Position numbers and translations under genes: made by a program
Shown: piece after piece, positions 21,387 through 31,412 of the stretch
Numbering within the stretch: position 1 is the first letter of the stretch
Layout: every line of letters begins with the position of its first letter
From: Stentor coeruleus
Lineage: Eukaryota; Ciliophora; Heterotrichea; Heterotrichida; Stentoridae
Assembly (NCBI GenBank): GCA_001970955.1
Contig: MPUH01000022.1
Location: 97,019-161,018 of the forward strand
Direction: 5' to 3'
Length of the DNA stretch: 64,000 nt
Notes under the pieces: model-generated
Databases searched by the model: none
What the model saw: only the letters and a program-made list of their open reading frames with translations
Told to the model about the DNA's origin: nothing

Positions 21387-22919
21387 ATGAGAGTTATATG
21401 GAAAGCCTTTATTATAGGGTTTTTAGTAGTAAACTCAGGGTTTGGAATTTGGCTTTTTTTCAAGCTGGAAAGTCAGAGTTTTGATACAGTGAGGAAGAGT
21501 TTTATACATAAAGAAGTTAATATGACTGATATAAAAAACTCTCAGGCTTGGGAGGAATACATGGTTTATAATAGATTTGATCAAGACCATGAGAATGTTG
21601 TTGATGATAAAGATTATTGTGTGCTGGTTAAAGAATATCGAGCTCAGCACAAACCTTTATTAGACTATAGGGGAATGCCTTTACCTATGGAAAGGCTTAT
21701 ATTTTCGGATTATATGCCTGGAAACTTAGTTAAAGATGTTATCAATAATTATGCGACTCTTGTGTATAAATACCATTATTTAGATGTTAGTGCTGACTTC
21801 CCTAAAGAAAAAATCCCTTATTATGTGAATATGTTTTTCCATAAAACTCCATATTGGCATTACTATCATGAACTTGGTACTGAGTTCTTATGCCCAGGGC
21901 AGATGTATAATCATATACCAGGGCATGAGCATATGATTAATAAAGATGATAGTGCTAAAGCTGCGAGGATTTATGGGAAAAAATATGAAAATAGGAAAGA
22001 TTGTTTTTATCAATGGTCATTTATGCCGCTGACTATTGATTTAAGCGCTGAAGGAGAGTGTAAATTGTTTTTTAAGCATATAGAAGATAGGAAGTTTCAA
22101 GGAATTGAATGGATTATGAAGAAAAGTAGAAATAGTCATAATGGAGAAGGAGTGATCTTGCTTACTAAATCGAAACTTAGAGGATTGAAAGTGATGTATA
22201 AGCATGGGAAAAAATGTGGCGAAATTAATGATAAGTTTATTGTCCAGAAGTATATTGGAAACCCACTAACTGTTGAAGGGAAAAAATTTGATTTTAGGGT
22301 TTATATGCTGATTGCAAGTGTGGACCCTTTGATTATACTTTATCATGATGGATTTCTTAGGGTGTCGTTAACACAGTATGATGTTTCGTCTGAAGAGTCT
22401 GGAAGCCATATTACAAATACACATCAAGCTTTGGAGTTCGTAAAAACACTTAACACAACTGAGGATGAGCGGGATGAAATGATGAAAGAGCAAATGTGGA
22501 GTTTTGAGAAATTCGAAGACTATATGATCAAGCAAGGAAAAGTTAAAATGAATTGGCTTAATGATTATGTTCGACCACTTATGAAGAAAAAAATGTATCA
22601 TTTGGTTCAAATGCACATCCCTAATCTTATAAAACACCCTGGGGTTTTTGAGATGTATGGATTAGATTACATATTTGATGATGATTTGAATTTATGGCTT
22701 TTAGAAGTTAATAGATCGCCAGCTATGCAAGCAACTACTGAAGAAAAAGGTAAGCTTCAAGGGACAATGATTAAAGATATTCTTGATATTGAGTATGCAA
22801 TATTGTATGGTATTGAGTTAGATCCTATAGTAGAAAACACAACATTCAACATGATATTTGATGACCGTAAGCATGGTATGGACAAGTATTATGGGTTAAT
22901 AGATTCTGAATGTGTATAA
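21387..22919 (+). CDS. Tubulin-tyrosine-ligase-like (TTLL) enzyme with N-terminal membrane anchor
   Basis: A 510-aa protein. Residues 6-26 (AFIIGFLVVNSGFGIWLFF) form a hydrophobic signal or signal-anchor segment. The TTL domain spans about 225-500: IEWIMKKSRNSHNGEGV (ATP-grasp binding), FIVQKYIGNPL, KFDFRVYMLI, and LWLLEVNRSPAM (Glu and Asn metal ligands, about 437-446). TTLLs ligate Tyr, Glu or Gly to tubulin or other proteins using ATP. Cytosolic tubulin is the usual substrate, so an N-terminal signal anchor is odd and suggests a membrane-bound or lumenal enzyme with another acceptor; the topology cannot be told from sequence. Acidic and aromatic-rich residues 100-210 have no recognised domain. 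It starts 50 bp after the CEP19-like gene. Confidence 0.88.
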   Translation: MRVIWKAFIIGFLVVNSGFGIWLFFKLESQSFDTVRKSFIHKEVNMTDIKNSQAWEEYMVYNRFDQDHENVVDDKDYCVLVKEYRAQHKPLLDYRGMPLPMERLIFSDYMPGNLVKDVINNYATLVYKYHYLDVSADFPKEKIPYYVNMFFHKTPYWHYYHELGTEFLCPGQMYNHIPGHEHMINKDDSAKAARIYGKKYENRKDCFYQWSFMPLTIDLSAEGECKLFFKHIEDRKFQGIEWIMKKSRNSHNGEGVILLTKSKLRGLKVMYKHGKKCGEINDKFIVQKYIGNPLTVEGKKFDFRVYMLIASVDPLIILYHDGFLRVSLTQYDVSSEESGSHITNTHQALEFVKTLNTTEDERDEMMKEQMWSFEKFEDYMIKQGKVKMNWLNDYVRPLMKKKMYHLVQMHIPNLIKHPGVFEMYGLDYIFDDDLNLWLLEVNRSPAMQATTEEKGKLQGTMIKDILDIEYAILYGIELDPIVENTTFNMIFDDRKHGMDKYYGLIDSECV

Positions 22920-23202
22920 AATGCTTAGTTTTTATATATGATTATCATAAAATTAGTAATATAATATTAGGGTCGATCTATAGAGGGTGTAAGAATTCGG
23001 TATATTTCAAGAGTATTTATATATAATTTTTAAGTAATCCTTATTACAACACCAAATTTATAATGGTTCTTATCCTTTAAACAATAAATCCTTGCTCAAA
23101 ACTAATTATTCATATAAATAAGCATAATCAATCTCATATTTTCTCATCAAATCTATCAAAACCACATATAAAATTTAAAACTTATTATAAAAAAACCCTC
23201 TT
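22920..23202. other. Convergent intergenic region
   Basis: 283 bp between two 3' ends; AT-rich. The + strand changes from G-biased to C-biased near 23.04 kb. Confidence 0.4.
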
Positions 23203-25491
23203 CTACATCTCAATAAGACAATACGTCTCCCATACCAACTCATTAAACACCTTCTCTTCAACATACAAAAGCATTTCTGTCTCATAAAACTTCAAATCAA
23301 CAACATCTTCATCTTCTTCTTCAATTTCAAACCTAATAATCTTCTCTAAATTTTTTTCCCTACACGACTGTAGCATATCTTCATTAAGTCGCCCAAGCAA
23401 ACTTAGCATAGAGCTATCAGGGATTTTCCCTCCTTCAATTTCAGCCCAACTTTCTAATGTTTTTCTAGCTTTACTAATCAAATCATCAAAATCCCACGAA
23501 TTTCTTTTACTTGTATAGCAAAACCAAGGCAACTCAATATTTTTATATACATATCGACTTACAGCTTCATTTATAACATCAATTTGCATTTTGTTATATA
23601 CTTTTTCTAAATTATCCTGATCATCTTTCCAAACATTTTTCCAAACCCGATCTTGAAAATAGCTTTTGTTTTTATAGTTTCTAAGGACTAAGTCTTCTAA
23701 GTCACATAAAACTTTCAATGGCGCCCATTTTTTTATAATTTTTCCTAGGATTTCATTATTTGTATTAAAAAGTAACAGTTGATTATAAAAAGATATCAAG
23801 GTGTATTTATCTGTTTGGAAGTGTTTTATAGAATTTGAATATACGCTCATATATCTTATAGGCACACATGATTTGTTTTCATCAGGATTGTTTTCATAAA
23901 AGCTGGGATCATCGAGGATTTCATTGAAAAGTATGTGAAAAATATAGCATTCCGCTTCAAAAACGCTTCTTTGGATGATGATTTTTTGGGATTCTGAGCT
24001 TCTGAGGAACTGAACTCTGACTATGCTTAGGAAAATTGTTTTTAGAGGTTGTTTTTCTGATGAAATATTGTTGATTGAGGAGTTTTTTGGTGAGAAAGTG
24101 GGGCTTGTTATGAGAAGTTCTGGAGTTATGCTGTGGTTGTATATGAATTCTGGGATTTTTAAGATTTTTGTTTGGGATTCAGAGTTTTTAGTAGATTTTG
24201 GCGTGCTGTCCATGGAGTTGATTGGGCTTTCAGGGATTTTGTCCATGAGTTGGATTATGCTTTCACTAGAAATAGAAGAATTTTTTAGCTTGAGTTTTAT
24301 AGGAAGAGTTCCCCCTGCAGCTTTGTCACCAGGTCTTTTGATCCTTTCGTCGATATAGCCTTTTTTCTGAGCTAATTTTTCTTTACTCCCAGAAAAATGT
24401 GGACTCAATATAGACTGACTCAACACAGTATATCTCCTATTAATAATATCCTCAAACCTCCTTCTAACATCTGGTGAAGTCTTACACTCTTCAAACATTT
24501 CCCTTGTTTCCTGAACATCCATTTCCTTTAGTTTCTCTAACTGCTCCAATTGAGCTGATTTTATCTTATTCTCAATACTTATCTCTAGTTCTTTTGCATA
24601 CTCAGGAACATCACATATAGATACTAAAGGTCTATGATGATGTCTGAAATATTTACTAAAGACTTTTCTTACTAAATAACCTCTAATATGTGCTTGGATT
24701 TTTATTGCCGCTTTTTCTATATCTTTTATAGAATTTTTACATGTAAGATTTGTTTTGTTCTTGAAATTTTTAATCCTTTTGTTTAAATCCCTAAGCTTTT
24801 TCGATATTTCCTGCTTTTTAGATTTGAAACTTTCGATTGCTTGGTTTTTTTTTATAGGACCTTTTGGCTTTTTGATTTTTTTTTTATTGAGTGTTGAAGT
24901 TTTTTTCTTTTTGGTCTGTTTAGATTCGCAAGTATATGTGTTTTCTCTTCTATTTTTTTTGGACTTACCCCCGAAACTCATGAGTTTCCCATCACTTCCA
25001 TATGAATCAAACACTCTGGTTACTGATGGAATTTTTCCTTCGTTTTTTTTTCTTATCATTGCATCGAATAATTTCATTTTTAACTTTTTGATGTTTGTTT
25101 CTTTAACTTTTGCATTTTGGTCTTCGCGGGCTGATTTTTCGAAAGAACGAAGGTTTTGTAATGAGGTTTGGAGTAAGTCAGTAATATTTTTACGGGGGCT
25201 TACTGATGAATAGTGGTGAAGTGTTTTTAATGAGGTGTCTGAAGCTTCGGTTTGCAAAGGTAGAGGTGAGTGGGGAGAAAAGACTTTTGGGTTTTTGCGG
25301 AGGGAGCGCTCAGAAGTTATTGAATATGGGTCTGGTTTTTGGGGTTTCCGAATTTGTTTCGATGAATGTTTCTTAGGTGTGTTAAGTTTTATGTGTATGG
25401 GTATTTCTCTAATTTTTTCCAAACTTACAGAGACTTCCTTTACTGATTGCCCTGTAATCTTCGTTCTTTTAGGTGAGAAACAGCCATTCAT
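23203..25491 (-). CDS. IQ-motif protein, otherwise unknown
   Basis: A 762-aa protein from ATG 25489-25491 to a TAG stop. The first 250 residues are very Lys/Ser-rich. One IQ motif (IKIQAHIRGYLVRKVFSKYF, about 263-282) should bind calmodulin or a centrin-like light chain. A helical region follows. The C-terminal 260 residues look folded: VFEAECYIFHILFNEIL, PWFCYTSK, and an acidic end LLYVEEKVFNELVWETY. This C-terminal block faintly recalls the DUF4378/TRM type of microtubule-organising proteins, but I cannot confirm it. The gene contains sharp switches of G/C strand bias (about 24.36 and 25.45 kb). No intron is required. Confidence 0.8.
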   Translation of the reverse strand: MNGCFSPKRTKITGQSVKEVSVSLEKIREIPIHIKLNTPKKHSSKQIRKPQKPDPYSITSERSLRKNPKVFSPHSPLPLQTEASDTSLKTLHHYSSVSPRKNITDLLQTSLQNLRSFEKSAREDQNAKVKETNIKKLKMKLFDAMIRKKNEGKIPSVTRVFDSYGSDGKLMSFGGKSKKNRRENTYTCESKQTKKKKTSTLNKKKIKKPKGPIKKNQAIESFKSKKQEISKKLRDLNKRIKNFKNKTNLTCKNSIKDIEKAAIKIQAHIRGYLVRKVFSKYFRHHHRPLVSICDVPEYAKELEISIENKIKSAQLEQLEKLKEMDVQETREMFEECKTSPDVRRRFEDIINRRYTVLSQSILSPHFSGSKEKLAQKKGYIDERIKRPGDKAAGGTLPIKLKLKNSSISSESIIQLMDKIPESPINSMDSTPKSTKNSESQTKILKIPEFIYNHSITPELLITSPTFSPKNSSINNISSEKQPLKTIFLSIVRVQFLRSSESQKIIIQRSVFEAECYIFHILFNEILDDPSFYENNPDENKSCVPIRYMSVYSNSIKHFQTDKYTLISFYNQLLLFNTNNEILGKIIKKWAPLKVLCDLEDLVLRNYKNKSYFQDRVWKNVWKDDQDNLEKVYNKMQIDVINEAVSRYVYKNIELPWFCYTSKRNSWDFDDLISKARKTLESWAEIEGGKIPDSSMLSLLGRLNEDMLQSCREKNLEKIIRFEIEEEDEDVVDLKFYETEMLLYVEEKVFNELVWETYCLIEM

Positions 25492-25916
25492 AATATTAAT
25501 ATAGCTAATTGTGACACAATTAAAAATAATTATTTAATCAAGTATGATATTTGAATCTCACCTCACTATAATTTATTATTAGCCTCACATCTTATAGAAA
25601 TTTGCATTATTGCACACCCATACTTACATACTAAGTTCTTATAAACTTATATTTCAATATAATAATAGACAAAAAATCAAATTTAAATATAAAAATCCAA
25701 GCTAAATGATAGTAAATCACAAACAAAAAGTTTTTTTTACATATATAAAATAAAACTACAGAAATCTTAAAAAACTATATTATTGAACCATAAAATGTAT
25801 TAAATACAATTTCAAACGTACTATTCATTCTCAAAAAAAGCCCTGCACATCAACAGAAGTCTGGCTTTTCAACCCCTGAACTGAAGTTATCATCAAAAAA
25901 CCGCATCGGTACTCCT
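25492..25916. other. Divergent intergenic region
   Basis: 425 bp upstream of the IQ-motif gene. The right end may include coding sequence of the next gene: the frame is open upstream of ATG 25917 back to a TAA near 25794 without another in-frame ATG. Confidence 0.4.
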
Positions 25917-26288
25917 ATGCTGATACCTTTTCATCCGAAATTCTCTAATGTTCTATTAGGGTCTGTCCCTTTGAAAAAGTTATCTAATGTTGTAAGTTAT
26001 AGTGCTTTGCTTAACTGCCAACGTGATGAAATAGCATTAGAAAGTCCAAAAAAACGCCAAATTACAACTTATCATCCTCAAAGCCGAATATTCCAATCAA
26101 TGAACAATGCAATATCATTAAAGAAAATAGAATTTGCTGAAGGAGTTAACCTACAAAGGAAAAAAATTATTTTCAGTAAACCCAAACAGGTCTATAGGCA
26201 TAATTCACAGAAATTGCATGAACCTCGTGGTGAATTAAAAATATCTTGCAAAAAACTTAATCTAATTGAAGGCAAAAGATGTGAATAA
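25917..26288 (+). CDS. Small basic protein, hypothetical
   Basis: A 123-aa frame with an ATG at 25917 and TAA stop. It is Lys/Arg/Ser/Pro-rich (SPKKRQITTYHP, IFSKPKQVYRHN) with no recognised domain. Upstream codons in the same frame also look coding (Ser/Lys/Pro-rich), so the true start may lie further left beyond an undetected intron. No neighbour relation is evident. The reading is plausible from composition but unproven. Confidence 0.45.
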   Translation: MLIPFHPKFSNVLLGSVPLKKLSNVVSYSALLNCQRDEIALESPKKRQITTYHPQSRIFQSMNNAISLKKIEFAEGVNLQRKKIIFSKPKQVYRHNSQKLHEPRGELKISCKKLNLIEGKRCE

Positions 26289-26895
26289 AGTTTTAACTCT
26301 AATTATTCGCTTAAAGCATAGCAAATTATAAAAAATAAGTTCATCATTTTCAACTTATAAAAAGCATACTTTTATCATAAATCTTAATATTTGTGTATAA
26401 AATGAATCACATTATTAGAAAAATGATTTAAATATAGATAATAATATAATAGCTAGAATAATAAAAGATGATTTCACATGGATTGATAATTAGAACTTAT
26501 AAGAATTAAATTATATTTTAATGATAAGATGATCATTTGATATGCATAGCTTATTATAAAATACGCATGATATGCGTTATAATTGTGGCAGATTTTGATA
26601 TAGCAAATGCATATATCAAGATCTTAGTTTCATATGAAAAACTGTTTGACCAAAATGTGAGCATTTAGGATTATGAGTTCAGCTGTGATTTTACATAGAC
26701 ATCAAGGATTTAAGGCATGAAAAAAAATATTCACTCTAAGAGATGGAGAAATTTATCAACAATTTTTTTACCTTTTAAACACCTATTTATTATGCAAAGT
26801 GATCAGAAATAGCAAAATCAGGTGATTTTAGTGTTTTATGCGCTTTTTTAATCATAAAAATCTTATTTTTATATGATTATTTATAGACTAACTAT
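26289..26895. other. Convergent intergenic region
   Basis: 607 bp of AT-rich sequence with several short repeats of TATGCAT/ATGCGT-like words near 26540-26620. No gene seen. Confidence 0.4.
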
Positions 26896-28320
26896 CTAGC
26901 GTCTTGCAGCAAAAAGTTCACGAATCTCTTTTTTAGCCAGCCCCTTTGTCTCAATCATATCAAACTTGAAATAAAATGCCCCTCCTAGATTAAAAGCAGT
27001 AAAAATCCAGAATGTATAGCTTAATCCTATCATTTCAACTACAAAAGGGAAAAATAATACTACAGTAAAAGCTGAGAACCAATTTATGCCTGTACATATA
27101 CTCATCCCTCTACTAGGAAGAATTTCACCTGAGTATACCCAGCATATAGGTCCTATAGAAACTACAAAAAATGCTAAATACAGCTCAATAGCCAAAAATG
27201 GTATAACAAAATATACATCATACATAGAAAAGAATCCCATAGCTCCAAGGCATATCCCCATAGCAATGCACCCAGAAATCAAAACTGTTTTCCTCCCAAC
27301 ACTGTCAATCAAAGGTAGCAACCCAAAAACAGCCAAGAGTTTAACTATCCCAGTTATTGTTGTAAACACCCTAGCCATAAAAACTCCGCTTCCAAACTTA
27401 CCAAATATTGTCGTTGCATACATCATAATCGCATTAATCCCAGCAAACTGTTGTATGACACTAATCAATACCCCGACCCTCATAGCTTTAGTTGTCCATT
27501 TGGCACAAGTAAATATTTCTTTATATGTGAAATCATAATTATTCTCAATATTGATTTCGCTGTCATTGATTTTAGAAGAATTATCTATACGTTCAAAGAC
27601 TTGCTCAGCATATTCTTCATAGTATAAAAACCTCAAAGATCTCTGTGCTTGTTCTTTGTAGCCTTTATTGGCAAGCCAAGGAGCAGTTTCATGCTTAAAA
27701 ACTACAAGAAAAAGGATGAGTTGAATAAGCGCAACAAATCCTTGAAATAGAAACATTGCTATCCAAATATTGTTTAATGTATCGGTATCATAGTTTGATG
27801 TAGGAAGAGTTAAAGCGAAACTAAAGGCAAAAAGGGTTCCAAGGCAACCGAAGAGCATAACCATACTCCCGATTCGGCCTGTGATTTCTAATGGAGCAAT
27901 TTCGTTAATGTATAAAGGACAGAGCATTGAGAAGCTACCAATTCCGAAGCCTGATAAGAATCTCCCGATACCAAAAGAAACTGTGTATGGAACTATTGAT
28001 ACTATGCTGGCTGTGATTATTATTAAGTCTGCTATTATGAGATTTTGTCTTCGACCAATGTATTTTGCCACATAACCTGAAGTTAAAGCTCCAAACATTG
28101 CTCCTAAAGGTAAAAGGGCTGACATTATAGGGATGTATGTATCTTTCTCACTACCCCAATTTAAAGCTGCTAATACGCAGGGTTGACAAGATGTGAAAAC
28201 CCCAATGTTATAGCTAAAAAGTAATGAGCCTAGAGCTGCGTTAAAAGCGCTGAACCAGACTTTAGACTTCTTATAGTTCTTTCTAAGACCTTTTTCCATT
28301 TTATTCAACATATTCACCAT
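26896..28320 (-). CDS. MFS sugar transporter (GLUT/SLC2 type)
   Basis: A 474-aa protein with about 12 hydrophobic segments. Family signatures are visible: GRRQN after TM2, GIGRFLSGFGIGSFSMLCPLY with PLYINEIAP (the PxYxxEIAP motif) after TM4, QQFAGINA in TM7, SVGRK before TM9 and a conserved Gly/Trp-rich TM10 region. It matches facilitated hexose or polyol transporters or H+ symporters; the substrate and energetics cannot be told. Start is ATG 28318-28320, with a second in-frame ATG three codons later. It lies between two large AT-rich gaps with no linked partner. Confidence 0.94.
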   Translation of the reverse strand: MVNMLNKMEKGLRKNYKKSKVWFSAFNAALGSLLFSYNIGVFTSCQPCVLAALNWGSEKDTYIPIMSALLPLGAMFGALTSGYVAKYIGRRQNLIIADLIIITASIVSIVPYTVSFGIGRFLSGFGIGSFSMLCPLYINEIAPLEITGRIGSMVMLFGCLGTLFAFSFALTLPTSNYDTDTLNNIWIAMFLFQGFVALIQLILFLVVFKHETAPWLANKGYKEQAQRSLRFLYYEEYAEQVFERIDNSSKINDSEINIENNYDFTYKEIFTCAKWTTKAMRVGVLISVIQQFAGINAIMMYATTIFGKFGSGVFMARVFTTITGIVKLLAVFGLLPLIDSVGRKTVLISGCIAMGICLGAMGFFSMYDVYFVIPFLAIELYLAFFVVSIGPICWVYSGEILPSRGMSICTGINWFSAFTVVLFFPFVVEMIGLSYTFWIFTAFNLGGAFYFKFDMIETKGLAKKEIRELFAARR

Positions 28321-29490
28321 TATTCATACCTTATAAAATTAAACAATAAAAAGATAAGGTGAATATAGAAGAAGATTTTAATGTTAAGTTGAGAAAAAAC
28401 GATTAGGGAATAAGATTTTTATAAGATGTAAGAGATTTAGTGTGGAAATCTATGTGATTTTTTTCCTATATGAGAAAAGGTTATAATAGAAATCATGATT
28501 AGGGCTTCAAAGAGTTTCTTAAATAGCTTTACAAAAGTTTGCCAACCTGGTGAAAATATTTTTTCCCATATTTAAAACTAAGAGAAATATTTATATTTGA
28601 TTTTTGATTTAATTATATAGGTTAAGCACAGATTAGTGTTAAGATTGTAAGGAGAACTCTATATTGTATTTATAACTAGAGAAGTAAAATTCAGGATAAG
28701 AATTTTGAAGTTTATAATAGAAAGAAATTTTTAAGAAGAATTTTTATATTATTAAAAGTGTTATGTGTAAGCAAGGATGAATTTTTTTTGGTTTGTTGGA
28801 AATGCGCTATGAGAGACAATATAGGAAAAAATACTAAATAAGCTTAGTGATAACACCTTAATATAATTTTTTAAATAAATTGTAATTAGGAGGTTAGAGA
28901 TATGATCTGGAGATGAATTTATAGACTGGTGTAGACTACTATTAGAAGGTTGTAATATTTTATTACTAATCCTGATATATATAATACTAATTTTATATAA
29001 ATTCTATTAAAAATATTTGTGCATAACTTTTTAAAGCACACAAATGATATTACAATTGTGATATTCAATCTAGTAAAATTAGCACCTTTTATATTTATCT
29101 CCAAGCAAATAACTTTACTATAGTTTTTATTTCAAATATATAAATTAGCCATTTACTATAAAAAAGACACTTTTTCTACCTACGTCATCTAAATTAAAAT
29201 TTTTAAAACATTTCAAATCCCTTATCTCACAATCTCCTCCAAAAATTCTTCCCCTGAAATTCATATAATTAAAATAAAACATATGCAAACCCAAAAAAAG
29301 TCAAGTAAAATAAAATTTTTATCAAAATCTTCTCAATCCTCATGCAATCTTCCAATTCATCTTTCCAACAAAAATCTCAATAGCACAAGTCCCTTAAATC
29401 CAAATCCTACCTTCTATATTAATTCTTTAAACCTCCTTTCTTTCATTTAAACATGAGTATATCTACAACCACAATTCCTCATAATAAAAA
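28321..29490. other. Long divergent intergenic region
   Basis: 1,170 bp upstream of both the sugar transporter (-) and the EF-hand gene (+). The left half is G-biased and the right half (29.15-29.45 kb) is strongly C-biased on the + strand. No coding fragment recognised. Confidence 0.5.
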
Positions 29491-30162
29491 ATGGGCTGCC
29501 GAAAATCTCGAACCTTCTATACGACAACAAGTGTTGAGAATGCTGAAATTATTAGATATGAAGATACTTGGAATACCCATAAAGTCCCATTTCAAGAACT
29601 CGAAGCTATATGCCGTCGTTCAACAACTGCAAGTTTCGAAAAAATCCTTTCAATGCTCAACAGCACTTTTTCACTATCAATTCCTGAAGATCTTTTTATA
29701 AACTCATCTCTAACCCATGCAGAATTCCTAAGCTTCTTTATAATGCTCGGCAAAGGTAGTAATAATGAAAAGAGCTTAGCTTTATGGTATATGTACGACA
29801 GCAATTTTGATGGGAAAATGGACAAAGCTCAGTTTAAACAGCTACTAAAAACTATAATCAAAGCAGCAGTTGAGGTGACAGTCAAGTATTATAACCATAA
29901 AATGCCATCCAATCTTATGTCAGCATGGTATCAGCAACTATCTGAAAGGCTTGAAAGCTTAGAAGTCCGACTTTTAAAGCATTTTATACCTGAGTCTGAT
30001 AATATATCATTACAGAACTATATGGAAAAATGCAGTGATATGCCTTTAGGGCTTATATCTAGTGTATCAGCCTTGCGTACTCAGCTTGAGCATACCCAAG
30101 TTATTCCAACAAGGTTTGCAAACCCATTTAAAAGCTTAAAAGTTACAAAATTATCAGCTTAA
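29491..30162 (+). CDS. EF-hand protein with MGC acylation signal
   Basis: A 223-aa protein starting MGCRKSR, a good N-myristoylation site with an adjacent Cys for palmitoylation, so membrane attachment is likely. One clear EF-hand loop, DSNFDGKMDKAQF (about 103-115), has Asp/Asn/Asp at positions 1, 3 and 5 but Gln at position 11 and Phe at 12 where the coordinating Glu is expected, so Ca2+ binding may be weak. The rest is helical. The stop TAA is followed at once by TGA. The glutathione S-transferase gene starts 18 bp downstream on the same strand. The choice of ATG 29491 rests on the MGC signal; a second ORF overlapping it from 29453 is a shadow frame. Confidence 0.78.
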   Translation: MGCRKSRTFYTTTSVENAEIIRYEDTWNTHKVPFQELEAICRRSTTASFEKILSMLNSTFSLSIPEDLFINSSLTHAEFLSFFIMLGKGSNNEKSLALWYMYDSNFDGKMDKAQFKQLLKTIIKAAVEVTVKYYNHKMPSNLMSAWYQQLSERLESLEVRLLKHFIPESDNISLQNYMEKCSDMPLGLISSVSALRTQLEHTQVIPTRFANPFKSLKVTKLSA

Positions 30163-30180
30163 TGATTATTATTATTATAA

Positions 30181-30846
30181 ATGGAAAGCCCTGTTCTGAT
30201 CTATGCTGAGTTATTATCCCAGCCATGTAGAAGTGTGGTAGCTTTCTGTGAATATTCAAATATCCCTTATGAACTAAAAGTTATCAATTTACTTGCAGGG
30301 GAGCATGAGACTGAAGAGTTTATTAAGATGAATCCGTTTAAGGAAATCCCAACTTTGGCTCATGGGGATTTTTATTTAAATGAAAGTGCTGCTATAGTTA
30401 TGTATTTGGCTGATGCATTTAATGTAGATAATGAATGGTACCCTAAAGATATAAAACTTAGAGCTAGGGTAAATGCTTATCTGCATGCTCATCATAAGTT
30501 TACTAGAGAACCTTGTAGGGATTACTTTTTTTATTGCCTTGTAGCTCCAAAATACTTTGCATATCCAGAGCCTAGTGAAAGTGAGAGGGCAAGACTTAAG
30601 GATAATTATGAGAAGTATTTCAGTACCTTAGATTGGGCTTTAGAAGAGACTGGGTTTATTGCTAGAACTCCTTATATGACTATAGCTGATGTTTTTGCTT
30701 ACAGCGAAATAGTTCAAACCGAAGTTTTCAATATTAACTGGGAAGCACATCCAAGGGCTAAGAAATGGTTTGAAACAGTTAGCTTGAATCCAGTTGTTCA
30801 GCAAGTCCATGCACCTATAAGAGCAGTAATAGCTAAAGGTATTTAA
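30181..30846 (+). CDS. Glutathione S-transferase (theta-like)
   Basis: A 221-aa protein of normal GST length. The N-terminal thioredoxin-like half has LLSQPCRSVVAFCEYSNIPYEL, NPFKEIPTL (cis-Pro loop) and the glutathione-binding ESAAIVMYLAD. The helical C-terminal half includes the N-capping motif region TIADVFAYSEI. A Ser near the N-terminus (SQPC) suggests the theta-type Ser-based active site. GSTs conjugate glutathione to electrophiles or act as peroxidases in the cytosol. The ATG is 18 bp after the preceding gene's stop. Intronless; stop TAA. Confidence 0.95.
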   Translation: MESPVLIYAELLSQPCRSVVAFCEYSNIPYELKVINLLAGEHETEEFIKMNPFKEIPTLAHGDFYLNESAAIVMYLADAFNVDNEWYPKDIKLRARVNAYLHAHHKFTREPCRDYFFYCLVAPKYFAYPEPSESERARLKDNYEKYFSTLDWALEETGFIARTPYMTIADVFAYSEIVQTEVFNINWEAHPRAKKWFETVSLNPVVQQVHAPIRAVIAKGI

Positions 30847-30896
30847 TTATCTAAAAAGCCCTTAAACCAAAAAATTAGTTGTTTATTATAAGTAAA

Positions 30897-31412
30897 ATGG
30901 ACCAAGTCGCAAAATCTAAGGCGAAAAAACGTGAGTATAAAGCTAAACTTGCTGCAGCACTGCGAAGAATCGAGAGTCTAGAATATGAACTGACTTTGAT
31001 TAGAACTGAAAGAGATAAAGCTATAGGTGAAAAGTGTTTAGCAACAGCCAAGCTAAAAGAACAAGCTGAAGAGTTAACATCATATCAAGCACGAGCAACT
31101 GCTCTAGAAAACTCCTATGTGACAATGAAAATAGAGCACGTGAACCTGAAATCTAACTTTGAGTCTTTAAAAGATGACTATGATATCAGCAAAAAAATGC
31201 TTCAATTACGTGACAGGGAAATCCAAAATTTAACTAAAGGTCAGGACTCAAAGAGAAGAAATAATCCAGATACCCCAACACGGATGAAAGAAACATTAAG
31301 GCCACCAGTTAATAAAAATATCAAACCTTTTCCATCGACTAGCTTCAGCTTTAACCTTATTCACTCCAACAAAAACTCTTTTGCTAACTCAATGAGAGAT
31401 GATGACCATTAA
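30897..31412 (+). CDS. Short coiled-coil protein
   Basis: A 171-aa protein. ATG 30897 lies in the usual AGTAAAATGG context 50 bp after the GST gene. Residues 5-120 are a continuous Lys/Glu/Ala/Leu-rich coiled coil; the tail is Pro/Asn/Ser-rich. There is no recognised family. It might be a cytoskeletal accessory protein, on composition alone. Confidence 0.75.
   Translation: MDQVAKSKAKKREYKAKLAAALRRIESLEYELTLIRTERDKAIGEKCLATAKLKEQAEELTSYQARATALENSYVTMKIEHVNLKSNFESLKDDYDISKKMLQLRDREIQNLTKGQDSKRRNNPDTPTRMKETLRPPVNKNIKPFPSTSFSFNLIHSNKNSFANSMRDDDH

Noticed and set aside
25794-25916. Upstream extension of the small basic protein gene
   Set aside because: The frame is open and looks coding but has no ATG and I could not find a 15-16 nt intron joining it to one, so it was left out of the CDS.
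28919-29104. A 61-codon frame on the - strand
   Set aside because: AT-rich, no similarity, inside a long intergenic region.
29453-29701. An ORF overlapping the EF-hand gene from an upstream ATG at 29453
   Set aside because: It is in another frame, encodes no recognisable protein, and ends inside the EF-hand gene; MGC at 29491 gives the meaningful product.
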